Origin: an uncultured Bacilli bacterium
Lineage (GTDB): Bacteria; Bacillota_I; Bacilli_A; RF39; UBA660
Assembly (NCBI GenBank): GCA_947631155.1
Contig: CANRKG010000001.1
Coordinates: 1-64,000, forward strand
DNA length: 64,000 nucleotides
Direction of reading: 5' to 3'
Both the position numbers and the translations under genes were made by a program. The notes under the pieces were generated by a model. The model did not search any database. It was not told the DNA's origin and worked only from the letters and a program-made list of their open reading frames with translations. Below are positions 1-9,928 of this stretch, in pieces. Each line of letters opens with the position of its first letter. Positions within the stretch are counted from its first letter, which is position 1.

Positions 1-424
1 CCTTCTGTCTCTTTGTCAATATACACCTTAGCAGTATTTCCACTAGCATTACTCATTATCCATCCAGCAACATACAATGAATCAGTAACTTTAACATTAT
101 TAGCCGGTGTTTCTATAGCAATAGTAGTAAAAGGTTTAGCTATTTCAAAACTTCTACTTTCTTCTTTTATAACGTTATTATTATTATCAAAAACTTTAAT
201 AGTATATTTATGAATTCCATATTCTAATTTACTTACATCAATTGTTGCAGCAAATCCTGGTGTTGGGTTTGTACTTTCATCTCCGTACCCTCTTACTGCT
301 CTAATTACATCTTTTCTTTCTACTCTATTTAATAAAACTCCTTCTGTCTCTTTGTCAATATACACCTTAGCAGTATTTCCACTAGCATTACTCATTATCC
401 ATCCAGCAACATACAACGAATCAG
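1..424. repeat. Near-identical direct repeat (1-85 and 340-424, offset 339 bp) inside the repeat-domain protein
   Basis: ccttctgtctctttgtcaatatacaccttagcagtatttccactagcattactcattatccatccagcaacatacaa[t/c]gaatcag at both positions; offset is a multiple of 3 (113 aa). Confidence 0.9.
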
Positions 425-884
425 CAATTTTAGAATTATTACTCGGTACTTCTACATTTATAGCGGCAACCGGTTCTTTTTTTACAACTACAATCTTCTT
501 AATAAAAATAGGTTCTTCTTTTTCATTTAATATTTCTACCTTTATAGTCTTATTTCCATAACTTAAATTACTTATATCTAAAGTAGCATCAAAACCAGGT
601 AGAGTATTATTAGAATTATCATATTCTTTATAAGAAACTAAAACATCTGAACGTTCTGATTTTTTAGCAATTACATTTTTATCATCAATAGATACTTTAA
701 TTTTAGCATTAGGATAATCACTAAGCGCCCATCCAGCCACATAAACACTATCACCAACAACCGTATTTTCACCAGGAACTTCAATATTAATAATTCCGGT
801 ATCTTTAGCTAAAACGTCTTTTGAAAAAAAGAAAACAACACTCAATATAAAACAACTAAATAATAAAATTATTTCCCTTTTCAT
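1..884 (-). CDS. Secreted protein with N-terminal signal peptide and at least three tandem Ig-like 'GWA/GWM' repeats (C-terminus runs off the window)
   Basis: Manual minus-strand translation from ATG at 884: MKREIILLFSCFILSVVFFFSKDVLAKDTGIINIEVPGENTVVGDSVYVAGWALSDYPNAKIKVSIDD...; repeats VPxNNxKxxDSLYVAGWxMSNASGNTAKVYIDKETEG...; open at window edge, so absent from the ORF track. Confidence 0.8.
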   Translation of the reverse strand, partial: MKREIILLFSCFILSVVFFFSKDVLAKDTGIINIEVPGENTVVGDSVYVAGWALSDYPNAKIKVSIDDKNVIAKKSERSDVLVSYKEYDNSNNTLPGFDATLDISNLSYGNKTIKVEILNEKEEPIFIKKIVVVKKEPVAAINVEVPSNNSKIADSLYVAGWIMSNASGNTAKVYIDKETEGVLLNRVERKDVIRAVRGYGDESTNPTPGFAATIDVSKLEYGIHKYTIKVFDNNNNVIKEESRSFEIAKPFTTIAIETPANNVKVTDSLYVAGWIMSNASGNTAKVYIDKETE

Positions 885-1244
885 AATATCCCTACTTTCT
901 TCCATTATCTTACATATATAAGATTATATCACTAAAACAAATATATTTAAACAAAACATATAAAAGATACAATTAAAGTAGAACCAAAAAGTAGGGATTA
1001 TACAAAACATTAAAAAATAGTTTTAAAAGGGATAGATAAAAGATTAAAAGTGATGATAAAACAAAGTTGAGTTCATCTTTACTCCTACTTTCAGATTTCA
1101 TTTAGCATAAGCTGTCAAAAAACAAAACTTAGCCTTTGTTTGTTACCAATTAATTTGTGTGCCAAAATAAAAAAGGGATTATTTTAAAAGGTGATATTCT
1201 TATTAGTCGTTTTTAATATTTAAATTAATTCAATACTAAGTATA

Positions 1245-3302
1245 TCATAACCACCACTGTAACAAATAATACCATTTAAAATAAAATCTAGTATTAGTAT
1301 TTATCATATCATAAAATAATTTATCATCAAGTAGTCCAAGCCCTTGATAAAATAAATTTAAAATTATAGTAACAACAACAAATGTTAATACAATTTTCTC
1401 TATATTTTTATCTAACTTACCATTAAATAATCCCAATATAACAAATATTGTTGGTAAAATAAACAACCAAGTATAATCTAAACTATATCTAGGAAAAATT
1501 CCTGATGCTTCTACATCAAAAATCATTATAAGTAATCCACCAATAATACTAACAAAACTTAAATAATAAAGAACTTTAGGTAAATATTTTTTAAATTTAA
1601 AGAAAAAAATACCCAACCATAAAGATAAATTAGTAATAAGTAATCCACCATAATTTGGTTCTGTAATAGTAATACCCATATAATTATTAACAAGTGAAGT
1701 ACTATGTAAAAATGGATAAATGGCATTAACAACAGGAAATTGAAATAATGATACAAAAATACCAAAGCCAATACGGTCTAATTTAAATCCTCTCCTAGTC
1801 ATATCATTAGTAGTCACATTATAATTAACACCAAAATCAACAACAGATCCAAATCTAATGTAGTTATAATACATAATTAGTACTGCAATTACTATATATG
1901 GTAATATAAATGCTAAAGTTTGCTTTATGGATTTTTTAGAAAATAAAGTTCTATCAACAAACACAGATTTCCAAAATAACGGAATAAGTAAAAATGATCC
2001 TATCAAGAACTGCGGTCTACATCCAGCAACTAACGACATACACAGCGATCCTAAAAATATTTTAAATGTATTTAATTTTTTCTCATCAATTGCCGAAATC
2101 ATAAAATATAATCCAAAATATGTAAACATCAAAGAAAACGCAATAGGTATAGTATACACAGATGGATGTTGCAATATAAAATTGGAGCCAAACGAAATAA
2201 AAATTAATAAAATTAAATACAAAATAAATGGGATATTATTAAAATATCTTTTTACTATTTCTTTTAACAACAAAGCTATTCCTATGACAATAATAATCAT
2301 TACAATATATGACAAAACGTAATTAAATAAATGAGTACCTGTTATCAAATAAAATGGGAAATATGTAAGAAGTGCAGGAACAACTCCAAAGTACACATAA
2401 TATTTTCCTTTATAATAGCAATGATCCCACGCCCAAAATACTCCATGTTTTTTAGAAAGTTCTTCTCTTTCAGTTGGATCATAAGGATTTTTCATGCTCT
2501 TAAGAACCTTACTAGGTTTAATAAGTAAACTAACCTGTCCTTTAGCAAAAGCCTCCGAAAGATAATGATATTGATTATTGTTATTATCGTGACTACTATT
2601 AAAAGAAGCTTCTTTAAAAACAGGACTAATATTAACAATATATAAAAATGCTAAAGCCATACAAACAACAGTACCTAATATAATTCCCACTTGACTCTTA
2701 TTTTTAAAGTCTATTTTATATTTATAAAACTCTGATTTAGGTCGTATTATATATATTATAAATAACATCATAAATACTAATAATAATCTAGTAAAAGAAA
2801 TGTCTATAGGAACTTTTTCATTAATAGAAACACCATTAAGTTTGAAAGAAAAAGGGTTCTTATTATCATCAAACATTATTTTAATATCTTTTACTTTACC
2901 AATTAAATCTAAAGTAACATATTTACTCTTCTCAATATTTGGATATAAATATCTGTTTGGAAGAGCATAATAATTTTTATTTCCTTCATCTGTTGCATAT
3001 ATTTTATAAACTAAATACCCATAACCAGATACATTACTAAAATTCAATTTTATATTTTTAGCAACTTTATCTATATTTTTTATCTCTATATAACTATTTT
3101 CTATATCATCAACTGTAACTATACCTTTTTTAACCTTAACTTTATGATAAACAACAGAATCTGTTAAATCTACACTTTTATTACCTAATGAACTAAAAAA
3201 TCTAAAATTAAAAACAAACACTTCCAAAAATATACTAATTAAAAGACATACTAAAACTATTTTTATAACTTTATTTTTAAACATTAAAAACGCTCCAATC
3301 AT
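1245..3302 (-). CDS. Large polytopic membrane protein, probable GT-C-type glycosyltransferase
   Basis: 685 aa with many TM segments; motif NPYDPTEREELSKKHGVFWAWDHCYYKGKYYVYFGVVPALLTYFPFYL. Confidence 0.55.
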   Translation of the reverse strand: MIGAFLMFKNKVIKIVLVCLLISIFLEVFVFNFRFFSSLGNKSVDLTDSVVYHKVKVKKGIVTVDDIENSYIEIKNIDKVAKNIKLNFSNVSGYGYLVYKIYATDEGNKNYYALPNRYLYPNIEKSKYVTLDLIGKVKDIKIMFDDNKNPFSFKLNGVSINEKVPIDISFTRLLLVFMMLFIIYIIRPKSEFYKYKIDFKNKSQVGIILGTVVCMALAFLYIVNISPVFKEASFNSSHDNNNNQYHYLSEAFAKGQVSLLIKPSKVLKSMKNPYDPTEREELSKKHGVFWAWDHCYYKGKYYVYFGVVPALLTYFPFYLITGTHLFNYVLSYIVMIIIVIGIALLLKEIVKRYFNNIPFILYLILLIFISFGSNFILQHPSVYTIPIAFSLMFTYFGLYFMISAIDEKKLNTFKIFLGSLCMSLVAGCRPQFLIGSFLLIPLFWKSVFVDRTLFSKKSIKQTLAFILPYIVIAVLIMYYNYIRFGSVVDFGVNYNVTTNDMTRRGFKLDRIGFGIFVSLFQFPVVNAIYPFLHSTSLVNNYMGITITEPNYGGLLITNLSLWLGIFFFKFKKYLPKVLYYLSFVSIIGGLLIMIFDVEASGIFPRYSLDYTWLFILPTIFVILGLFNGKLDKNIEKIVLTFVVVTIILNLFYQGLGLLDDKLFYDMINTNTRFYFKWYYLLQWWL

Positions 3303-3314
3303 TATTTTTTATTA

Positions 3315-4484
3315 TTACCAACTAACATTAAGTCCAAATGATTCTACAAACTTATGAAATTTATCTCTTAACTTATAACTAAATTTTCTATTATAAATAA
3401 ATTTAAAAATTAATTGTCTAATATATTCTATAAGCCCACATACGACCATTACAATTATAGAAAATAAAAATACATTCAAAATTATATCACTTCTAATATT
3501 TTTTAATTTATTAATTCCAAATATATCTAACATTATATCTCGAGAGTAAGTATAATCATGAATTAAATAAATACCAAAAACTAATAAAGATATTTTATTA
3601 ATAATTCTACTTCTAAACGACATATAATAAAAAAATAAAAAATAGCAAACACTTTGAACTATGATAATAGGATTATCATATGCCCCGGCAGAAGTATACA
3701 TTATCTTTCCTACTTCACCTATAATTCCGCCATAACAAATAAATAAATTACCCAATAAATTTTCCATACACATAACAAATCCCAAAAAGACATAAACTCC
3801 TAAAAAGAAATACTTTCTAAAATTTTTAGTAAAATTAGAAAATATAGTACTTTTATCAATTGGATAAAGTCTTAAATATGCTCCTATAAAGTAAAGTAAA
3901 ACAAAATTGGTTATAGAAAACCCTTGAGCATTATTATAAAAAGCTTGTATAGTAAAAGTAGGAAGAAGAGAAAATATTAATAGTAATAATATTATAATCT
4001 TTAAATGTTGCTTTTTATTAATATTATTTATTACAATATTAAGCATAGGACTACAAAGATATAAAATAAAATACATAGTAATAAACCAATATTCTCCATA
4101 ATATATATAAGATATTTTTTTTATAAAATCTATTTTAGTAAAGGTTACAATACCTAGAAAGACCAAAATTGTTGTTATTATTGCTCTATAAAACCAAACT
4201 TGATTATATAGTTTAAAGAATTTACTCATTTTAAACTTATTTTTACATTGAAAATAACCACATAATAAAACAAAAGAATTAACATGAACAAATAATAAAG
4301 CCTGTATAAAAACAAGTATAACTTTAACTGAACCATTACTTTTTTCTACAAGATTTCCATGATGAATAAAGTGATAAAGTACTATCATAAACATAGACAC
4401 TATTCTCATAAGTTCAAAATTAGATTGCCTATTTAACTCACTTTTTGTATTTTTATTTTTTTTAGATATACCATTCATAACCAT
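3315..4484 (-). CDS. Acyltransferase family 3 (OafA/WecH-like) membrane protein
   Basis: N-terminal QSNFELMRIVSMFMIVLYHFIHHGN, polytopic, typical of the family. Confidence 0.8.
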   Translation of the reverse strand: MVMNGISKKNKNTKSELNRQSNFELMRIVSMFMIVLYHFIHHGNLVEKSNGSVKVILVFIQALLFVHVNSFVLLCGYFQCKNKFKMSKFFKLYNQVWFYRAIITTILVFLGIVTFTKIDFIKKISYIYYGEYWFITMYFILYLCSPMLNIVINNINKKQHLKIIILLLLIFSLLPTFTIQAFYNNAQGFSITNFVLLYFIGAYLRLYPIDKSTIFSNFTKNFRKYFFLGVYVFLGFVMCMENLLGNLFICYGGIIGEVGKIMYTSAGAYDNPIIIVQSVCYFLFFYYMSFRSRIINKISLLVFGIYLIHDYTYSRDIMLDIFGINKLKNIRSDIILNVFLFSIIVMVVCGLIEYIRQLIFKFIYNRKFSYKLRDKFHKFVESFGLNVSW

Positions 4485-4576
4485 AACCTATCCCCTTTTA
4501 AGTATATCAAAATAAGTCAAACTTTGTAAAGTTTTATTTATAGTGAAAAATCATTATGCTTTTAGCATAACAATTT

Positions 4577-5215
4577 TTAAAAATTTATTTTATCTTTTAT
4601 CAACATATAATATTTATTTCTATTAAATTTAGGTAAAATTATATAGTCAACGGAACACTTTCTAGCACATTCGCCATCTTTAGAATCTCTATCTCCAACA
4701 TATAAAATATCTTCTCTTTTAAATTTATTTTCTTTTATAATATAATCAAGTCCTTTTGGATTAGGTTTTAAATACTTTATATTATTATTTATTGGGCTAT
4801 AACTTTTATCATAACTAATACCCATAGCCTTTAATTTATCATCTGTAGGATAATCAGAATAAATAATTACTTTACCACCTTTATCCTTAAATGTGCTAAT
4901 AATATTAATTAATTTTTTATCTTTAAATCTATTAATTAAGTTTAAAGGTTTTTTAAACATCCATTTATTTATTACTTCTTCTACTAAAGAACTAGCTACT
5001 TTATATTTATCTGCAATAAATTTATACTGTTCTTTAGTACTTGTATTTTCATTATTTTCTCTATATTTTCTATAACTTAAAATTATAAATATATCTTTCA
5101 TTCTCCAAAAATGAAAGATATAATAACCTAAAATATTAAACACCATAAATAGCTTAACATAAATTTGATAATATAGTGTCCCATCTAAATCTAATATTAA
5201 AACTTTCTTTTTCAT
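4577..5215 (-). CDS. HAD-family hydrolase/phosphatase
   Basis: LILDLDGTLYY motif I; YVGDRDSKDGECARKCSVDYIILP motif IV. Confidence 0.85.
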   Translation of the reverse strand: MKKKVLILDLDGTLYYQIYVKLFMVFNILGYYIFHFWRMKDIFIILSYRKYRENNENTSTKEQYKFIADKYKVASSLVEEVINKWMFKKPLNLINRFKDKKLINIISTFKDKGGKVIIYSDYPTDDKLKAMGISYDKSYSPINNNIKYLKPNPKGLDYIIKENKFKREDILYVGDRDSKDGECARKCSVDYIILPKFNRNKYYMLIKDKINF

Positions 5216-5217
5216 AA

Positions 5218-6159
5218 TTATAACCTTAATAAATCATTACCAAGTAATTTATCTAACATAGGAATATCTACATATAATAATACAACTAAAACTATTACAA
5301 ATAAGATACAGAATAACAATAATTTTTTCTCTTTATATAATTTTTCAGGTTTTTGTACAGCAGAGTCTGGCTTAAAACTTAATCTTAAGTAATAACAATA
5401 TAAGAAACACATAAAAGGAACACACAATACTAATTCTATCCTATATTTAAGTAAAAATGTAGTAAATAAAAATATTGATATGAATGCATAACATACAGAA
5501 GATATAAGTAAAGATTCCTCAGTATACCTACTAAAAGATTTACGATATAAAGATGCTTTCTTTGGATTATTAATCATTCTATATTCTGCATATCTTTTAA
5601 TTCCCATTAAAAATGCCCCAAACATCCAATAACCTATAACTATACTTACTGGCGGTAAGTAACAATCAGTAATTATAAACCATCCTAATAAAAGTCTTAA
5701 AGCATTATTAATAGATTCACTTAATACATCTAAAAATGGTATATCCTTAGTTCTAAATGGTTTAACGTTGTATAAAATTCCCATTATTAATAGAACTAAA
5801 TCAGTTATAAAAAATGGTAGTGATACAAACCAAGCACAAACAAGTCCAATAATAGATAAAACAGCATATTCTAAATATATAAACTTCTTCTTAACTTCAA
5901 GCGTTACAAGTGGCCTATTCTTCTTAGTTGGATGATATTTATCAAACTCTGCATCCAAATATTCATTAATAACATAATTAGCAGATGCTACAAAACATGT
6001 TCCTAAAAAACCTAAAATTATATAATATAATGTCATGTAAACATTTATGTTTACATTATCTATAAGTAACATTGCAACCAAAATCCCAGGAATAATAAAT
6101 AACTGTTTTATCCAATGGTCTGGTCTAGCAATTTTTACATATGGATTTTTCATTTTCAT
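5218..6159 (-). CDS. UbiA-family prenyltransferase resembling decaprenyl-phosphate phosphoribosyltransferase
   Basis: RPDHWIKQLFIIPGI and NYVINEYLDAEFDKYHPTKKNRPL match the NDxxDxxxDxxHPxKxxRP signature; polytopic. Confidence 0.8.
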   Translation of the reverse strand: MKMKNPYVKIARPDHWIKQLFIIPGILVAMLLIDNVNINVYMTLYYIILGFLGTCFVASANYVINEYLDAEFDKYHPTKKNRPLVTLEVKKKFIYLEYAVLSIIGLVCAWFVSLPFFITDLVLLIMGILYNVKPFRTKDIPFLDVLSESINNALRLLLGWFIITDCYLPPVSIVIGYWMFGAFLMGIKRYAEYRMINNPKKASLYRKSFSRYTEESLLISSVCYAFISIFLFTTFLLKYRIELVLCVPFMCFLYCYYLRLSFKPDSAVQKPEKLYKEKKLLLFCILFVIVLVVLLYVDIPMLDKLLGNDLLRL

Positions 6160-6194
6160 CACCTCATATTTTCAATCATATAACCATGTATATC

Positions 6195-6224
6195 ATTATA
6201 ACCCGCTTCTTTAAAATTTGTCAA
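6195..6224 (-). promoter_or_regulatory. Predicted sigma-A promoter for the UbiA operon
   Basis: Minus strand TTGACA-N18-TATAAT upstream of the UbiA gene. Confidence 0.7.
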
Positions 6225-6314
6225 TGAAGATGGTGAAGAGTTTATATAATAATAATTAAAAATTTATATTTTGATAGATTTTTTTAGAGTTTTTTTATTT
6301 TTAGAATTTTTTTC

Positions 6315-6416
6315 TTATATTAAAAGAGTTTGCGTGTTGTTACTTAAGTCAATATCACCATCAATATGTAATATTTTTCCTGGTAAATAAAAAGAAATAT
6401 TCTTAAGATAATTCAT
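6315..6416 (-). pseudogene. Micro-ORF resembling a fragment of the YabG sporulation protease, overlapping the rsmA stop
   Basis: Translation MNYLKNISFYLPGKILHIDGDIDLSNNTQTLLI*; FYLPGKILHIDGD matches recalled YabG FHMPGKVLHLDGD; yabG follows rsmA in Bacillus. Confidence 0.55.
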
Positions 6417-7194
6417 TACTAATCTTAATAAATACTTCTACTGGTATTTGTTCTGCTCGATTATTTAAGTTAAAATTATTATCAAGCAAGATCTTTTCTA
6501 TTTTTACCAAATCATATTTCTTTAAATTATTTCTTAGATTTTTTCTTTTATATTGAAAACTATCTTTAACTAATTGAAAAAAAACATTTTCATTTTTTAA
6601 TGATAAACTATTTTCTTTTTTGGAAAAAGAAATTACTACACTATCCACTTTAGGTACAGGAACAAACATATTTCTATTAACTTTAAATTCTTTTTTTATA
6701 TCATAATAATAATTCAAAAAAACACTAATTGACCCATATTCTTTATTTCCAGGTTTAGCAGAAAATCTTTCTCCAACTTCTTCTTGAACCATCATTACAA
6801 TTTTTTTAAAGTATTTTTTAGACTCAATTAATTTCATTAAGATAGGTGTTGTTATATAATAAGGAACATTACTAACAAAATATAAGTTATCATATTTATT
6901 CTTTTCAAGATCCCTAGTAATATCTCTTTTTAAAAAATCATCAAAAATAATTTCTAAATTGTTTATATCCTGAAATTTTTCTTCCAGAAAAGGCTTTAAT
7001 TCATTATCTATTTCATAGGCCAAAACTTTTTTAGACTGCTTTGTTAACTCTTCAGTTAATATTCCTTTTCCTACCCCCACTTCTATAGTTAAGGAATTAG
7101 GTTCTATATTAGCAATAGAAACTATCTTGGTAATTAAATTTTTATCTCTTAAAAAATTTTGTCCAAATTTTCGTTTAAAATTAAATTTTTCCAT
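6403..7194 (-). CDS. rsmA: 16S rRNA (adenine1518/1519-N6) dimethyltransferase
   Basis: KFGQNFLRDKNLITKIV, VGVGKGILTEEL, SNVPYYITTPI. Confidence 0.95.
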   Translation of the reverse strand: MEKFNFKRKFGQNFLRDKNLITKIVSIANIEPNSLTIEVGVGKGILTEELTKQSKKVLAYEIDNELKPFLEEKFQDINNLEIIFDDFLKRDITRDLEKNKYDNLYFVSNVPYYITTPILMKLIESKKYFKKIVMMVQEEVGERFSAKPGNKEYGSISVFLNYYYDIKKEFKVNRNMFVPVPKVDSVVISFSKKENSLSLKNENVFFQLVKDSFQYKRKNLRNNLKKYDLVKIEKILLDNNFNLNNRAEQIPVEVFIKISNELS

Positions 7195-7237
7195 AATATC
7201 ACCGCAAAATAATTATAACTAAAAAAAAAGAAGAAGT

Positions 7238-7717
7238 CTATAAAACTTCTACCTTATCACCTTTTATTTTTTTTGCTATTGGTTCATTCATGTTAATTTT
7301 TGTCTTATCTTTAAACATAAAAAATATATTAGCAATGGATATTCCATATAAAAGAACTTTCATGAAAGCTAAAAAGTCATTAAAATATGAAAAATTAATT
7401 CCATATCCCATAATTTCATTTAAAACCATATTTTTATCATAGATAGTTCTAAGACATACTACTAATATAGTAATAAAGGCTAAACAACAAGTCAAATTAT
7501 AAAAGACATTTTTAGTAACTGTTGTTTGTTGAAATAGAATATTTATAATAAATAATATTAAAACTAATAAATAAGGAATAAATAAATCTATACCCTCTAT
7601 TAAACTTTTGTTTACTCTATCATACATAGATAAAACTATATAAAGAAACAAACCAAATGACGCCATCAATAAGATCCATTTCAAAATTAATAATATTTCA
7701 TTTAATATTTTCTTCAA
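7238..7717 (-). CDS. Uncharacterised membrane protein of the SipW/fibre locus
   Basis: 159 aa, four probable TM segments; same strand, close to the next gene. Confidence 0.6.
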   Translation of the reverse strand: MKKILNEILLILKWILLMASFGLFLYIVLSMYDRVNKSLIEGIDLFIPYLLVLILFIINILFQQTTVTKNVFYNLTCCLAFITILVVCLRTIYDKNMVLNEIMGYGINFSYFNDFLAFMKVLLYGISIANIFFMFKDKTKINMNEPIAKKIKGDKVEVL

Positions 7718-7718
7718 A

Positions 7719-8411
7719 CTAAACCCCTCCTACTGTATTCTTATACCATTCTGATACATCATAGATAAAATCTATAGATAGAATATAATTATTTAATAAT
7801 GTATAATAACTATCTTTAGTTTGTTCATATAAATCAGTTTTTGCTATTTCACTATTAAACATATAACTACTATTGTTTTTTATTACTTTTTGAACATAAT
7901 CCGTTGATTTCGTTAATTGGTTGATATTATCTTCTAAAAATGAAGTAATTGGTTTTAACGTTGTTATGTTTACTTTGGGATTATCAGTAAGTGTTAATTC
8001 ATATAATTGTTTAATTAAACATTCATTTGCAATTTGTGATTGATAAAATTGCTGCATATCATATATATCTTTAATTGTTAGTTTTTCTTTAGATAAAATG
8101 TTTTTAAATGTTTCTGTATCAATACTTTGAGCACATAATGTTAACCTAGATTTTACACTTGCTAAACTATAAGAATCTTCTTTTCCTTTATAAGAATTTA
8201 TATCAAAACTTGACGCATTTGTTTTAATTACCTCTATTTTTTTATTTAATTCCTGTTCTGCTTTTTTATCACTGTCTTGTTTAATATATATAGTATTAAC
8301 ATCTCTATAATGATAAAAATTTATAAACAACAAAAAGAAGGAAAAACCAAAAATCATCCCTGTTATTGTATAAGCAATAATATTAAAATATTCTAATAAT
8401 AGTTTTTTCAT
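7719..8411 (-). CDS. Uncharacterised protein with N-terminal TM and extracytoplasmic helical domain
   Basis: 230 aa; TM near residues 10-32 then a soluble Asp/Lys-rich region; 1 bp gap to the next gene. Confidence 0.6.
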   Translation of the reverse strand: MKKLLLEYFNIIAYTITGMIFGFSFFLLFINFYHYRDVNTIYIKQDSDKKAEQELNKKIEVIKTNASSFDINSYKGKEDSYSLASVKSRLTLCAQSIDTETFKNILSKEKLTIKDIYDMQQFYQSQIANECLIKQLYELTLTDNPKVNITTLKPITSFLEDNINQLTKSTDYVQKVIKNNSSYMFNSEIAKTDLYEQTKDSYYTLLNNYILSIDFIYDVSEWYKNTVGGV

Positions 8412-8442
8412 ATTTATCCCTCTTTATTTCATCTTTATATTA

Positions 8443-9192
8443 TTAAATTATTTCTGTATCATCATCTGAATCCTTTTCTGTTTTTTGTTTTATTTCCTTT
8501 GGTTCAATAATTTCTATATACTCATTATTTTTTAATTCTTTTTTTTGTTTTTTATTATCTTTTTTACCAGTAAAACTATTTCTAACCGTTTTTATAACTT
8601 TAATAATATCATAGATAATAACTCCCAAACAAGGAATCACAATTAATAAAATCCAACCATAAAATCTAGTTAAAAAATATTGTATATATCCAATCTTAGG
8701 AATTTTCAATATTACTTTTCCATAAATGCTGTCATAAGAAACTAAAGCATCATCTTCCGTATTATTATTATCTCCTTTAGTTCTAAAATAAACAGCACCA
8801 TTTTTTGCCTTCTCTATTCCTACAATCCTATGAGTTATTGTTAATCCCGAATATCTTGGATCATTTGAGGTAAAAGTTATAATATCTCCAATCTTTAATT
8901 CATTTTCTTCTTTTCTTTGTATAATAATTGCATCTTCTACATTAATAGTTGGTACCATACTAGGGCTTATTATTATATAAGCTCCAAATAGTGGCTGTTT
9001 AGATACTCCATTTTTTATATTTCTTTGTAAATCTATAAAATATAACGCGAATAATAAAGCCACTAAAAATAAGATTATAAGTAAGGAGTATAAAATAACT
9101 TTAGCAATAAAATGATATATTTTATATAAAACTTGCAATTTACTTTTCTTTGGTTTAGTATTTGCATTTATATTTGTTTCATCTGTTATCAT
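8443..9192 (-). CDS. sipW: Signal peptidase I, SipW/ER type (Ser-His)
   Basis: YIIISPSMVPTI (Ser box), TITHRIVGIEK (His), RTKGDNNNTEDD; TM at both ends. Confidence 0.88.
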   Translation of the reverse strand: MITDETNINANTKPKKSKLQVLYKIYHFIAKVILYSLLIILFLVALLFALYFIDLQRNIKNGVSKQPLFGAYIIISPSMVPTINVEDAIIIQRKEENELKIGDIITFTSNDPRYSGLTITHRIVGIEKAKNGAVYFRTKGDNNNTEDDALVSYDSIYGKVILKIPKIGYIQYFLTRFYGWILLIVIPCLGVIIYDIIKVIKTVRNSFTGKKDNKKQKKELKNNEYIEIIEPKEIKQKTEKDSDDDTEII

Positions 9193-9252
9193 ATCACAAC
9201 TGCCTCCTCCTCTATCTTATATTATATATAATAGCACGATTCAAAGAAAAAG

Positions 9253-9280
9253 CCAATAAAAAAGGAAGATATTTCCTCCT
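9253..9280 (-). terminator. Possible weak terminator/attenuator between structural genes and sipW
   Basis: Minus strand AGGAA-ATATC-TTCCT followed by T-run. Confidence 0.4.
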
Positions 9281-9283
9281 GAT

Positions 9284-9919
9284 TTATTCCATAATAGCTT
9301 TTACATCAACTTTAACTTTGAAAGTTCTAGAAATTTCATCTATCTCTGCATTTGAATCTAGCCACATTCTTAAAATAAATTTATCTGTTTGCTGCTTTGT
9401 ATCTATTCCGTCATTATAAAAACTTCCTGTATATAATACCTTATTAGTATCATCTTCTTCTAAAAAATTAGGTAACGTACTAAAAATAGTTGGTTTTAGT
9501 ACAGTTTCATATTGGCTGCCATCTTCCTTTTCTAGATAAATTTTAATTTGATTAGCATTTAATTGTCGTTGGACTGGTATTTTTGGTAGACCATTTTCAA
9601 ATTCATTAGTTATATTTTTTGCTATTACTTGATAATTTATTTTCGCATTACCAGAAATTTTAGCAGATAGCTGGAAATCAAAATATTCTTGTTGTTGTTT
9701 ACCAACATCATCAATAGTTGGTAGAGCGTTTTTTATACTAATGACATTAGTTATTCCCTCTACATATGACATTGAAATTGCGCCTGTATTTATTACATTT
9801 TCTTTTTTAGAATTAGAAGTAAAAACAAAAACAGCATATGATATACCAACAATAGCTACTAACAAAAGAGCAATTGCTAATACAGATAAAACTATTCTCC
9901 TTGAATCTGCTTGTTCCAT
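9284..9919 (-). CDS. SipW-dependent-type signal protein, fibre/pilin-like paralog 3
   Basis: ALLLVAIVGISYAVFVFTSNSKKENVINTGAISMSY resembles TasA-type SipW signal; C-terminal FILRMWLDSNAEIDEISRTFKVKVDVKA. Confidence 0.7.
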   Translation of the reverse strand: MEQADSRRIVLSVLAIALLLVAIVGISYAVFVFTSNSKKENVINTGAISMSYVEGITNVISIKNALPTIDDVGKQQQEYFDFQLSAKISGNAKINYQVIAKNITNEFENGLPKIPVQRQLNANQIKIYLEKEDGSQYETVLKPTIFSTLPNFLEEDDTNKVLYTGSFYNDGIDTKQQTDKFILRMWLDSNAEIDEISRTFKVKVDVKAIME

Positions 9920-9928
9920 AACATCACC

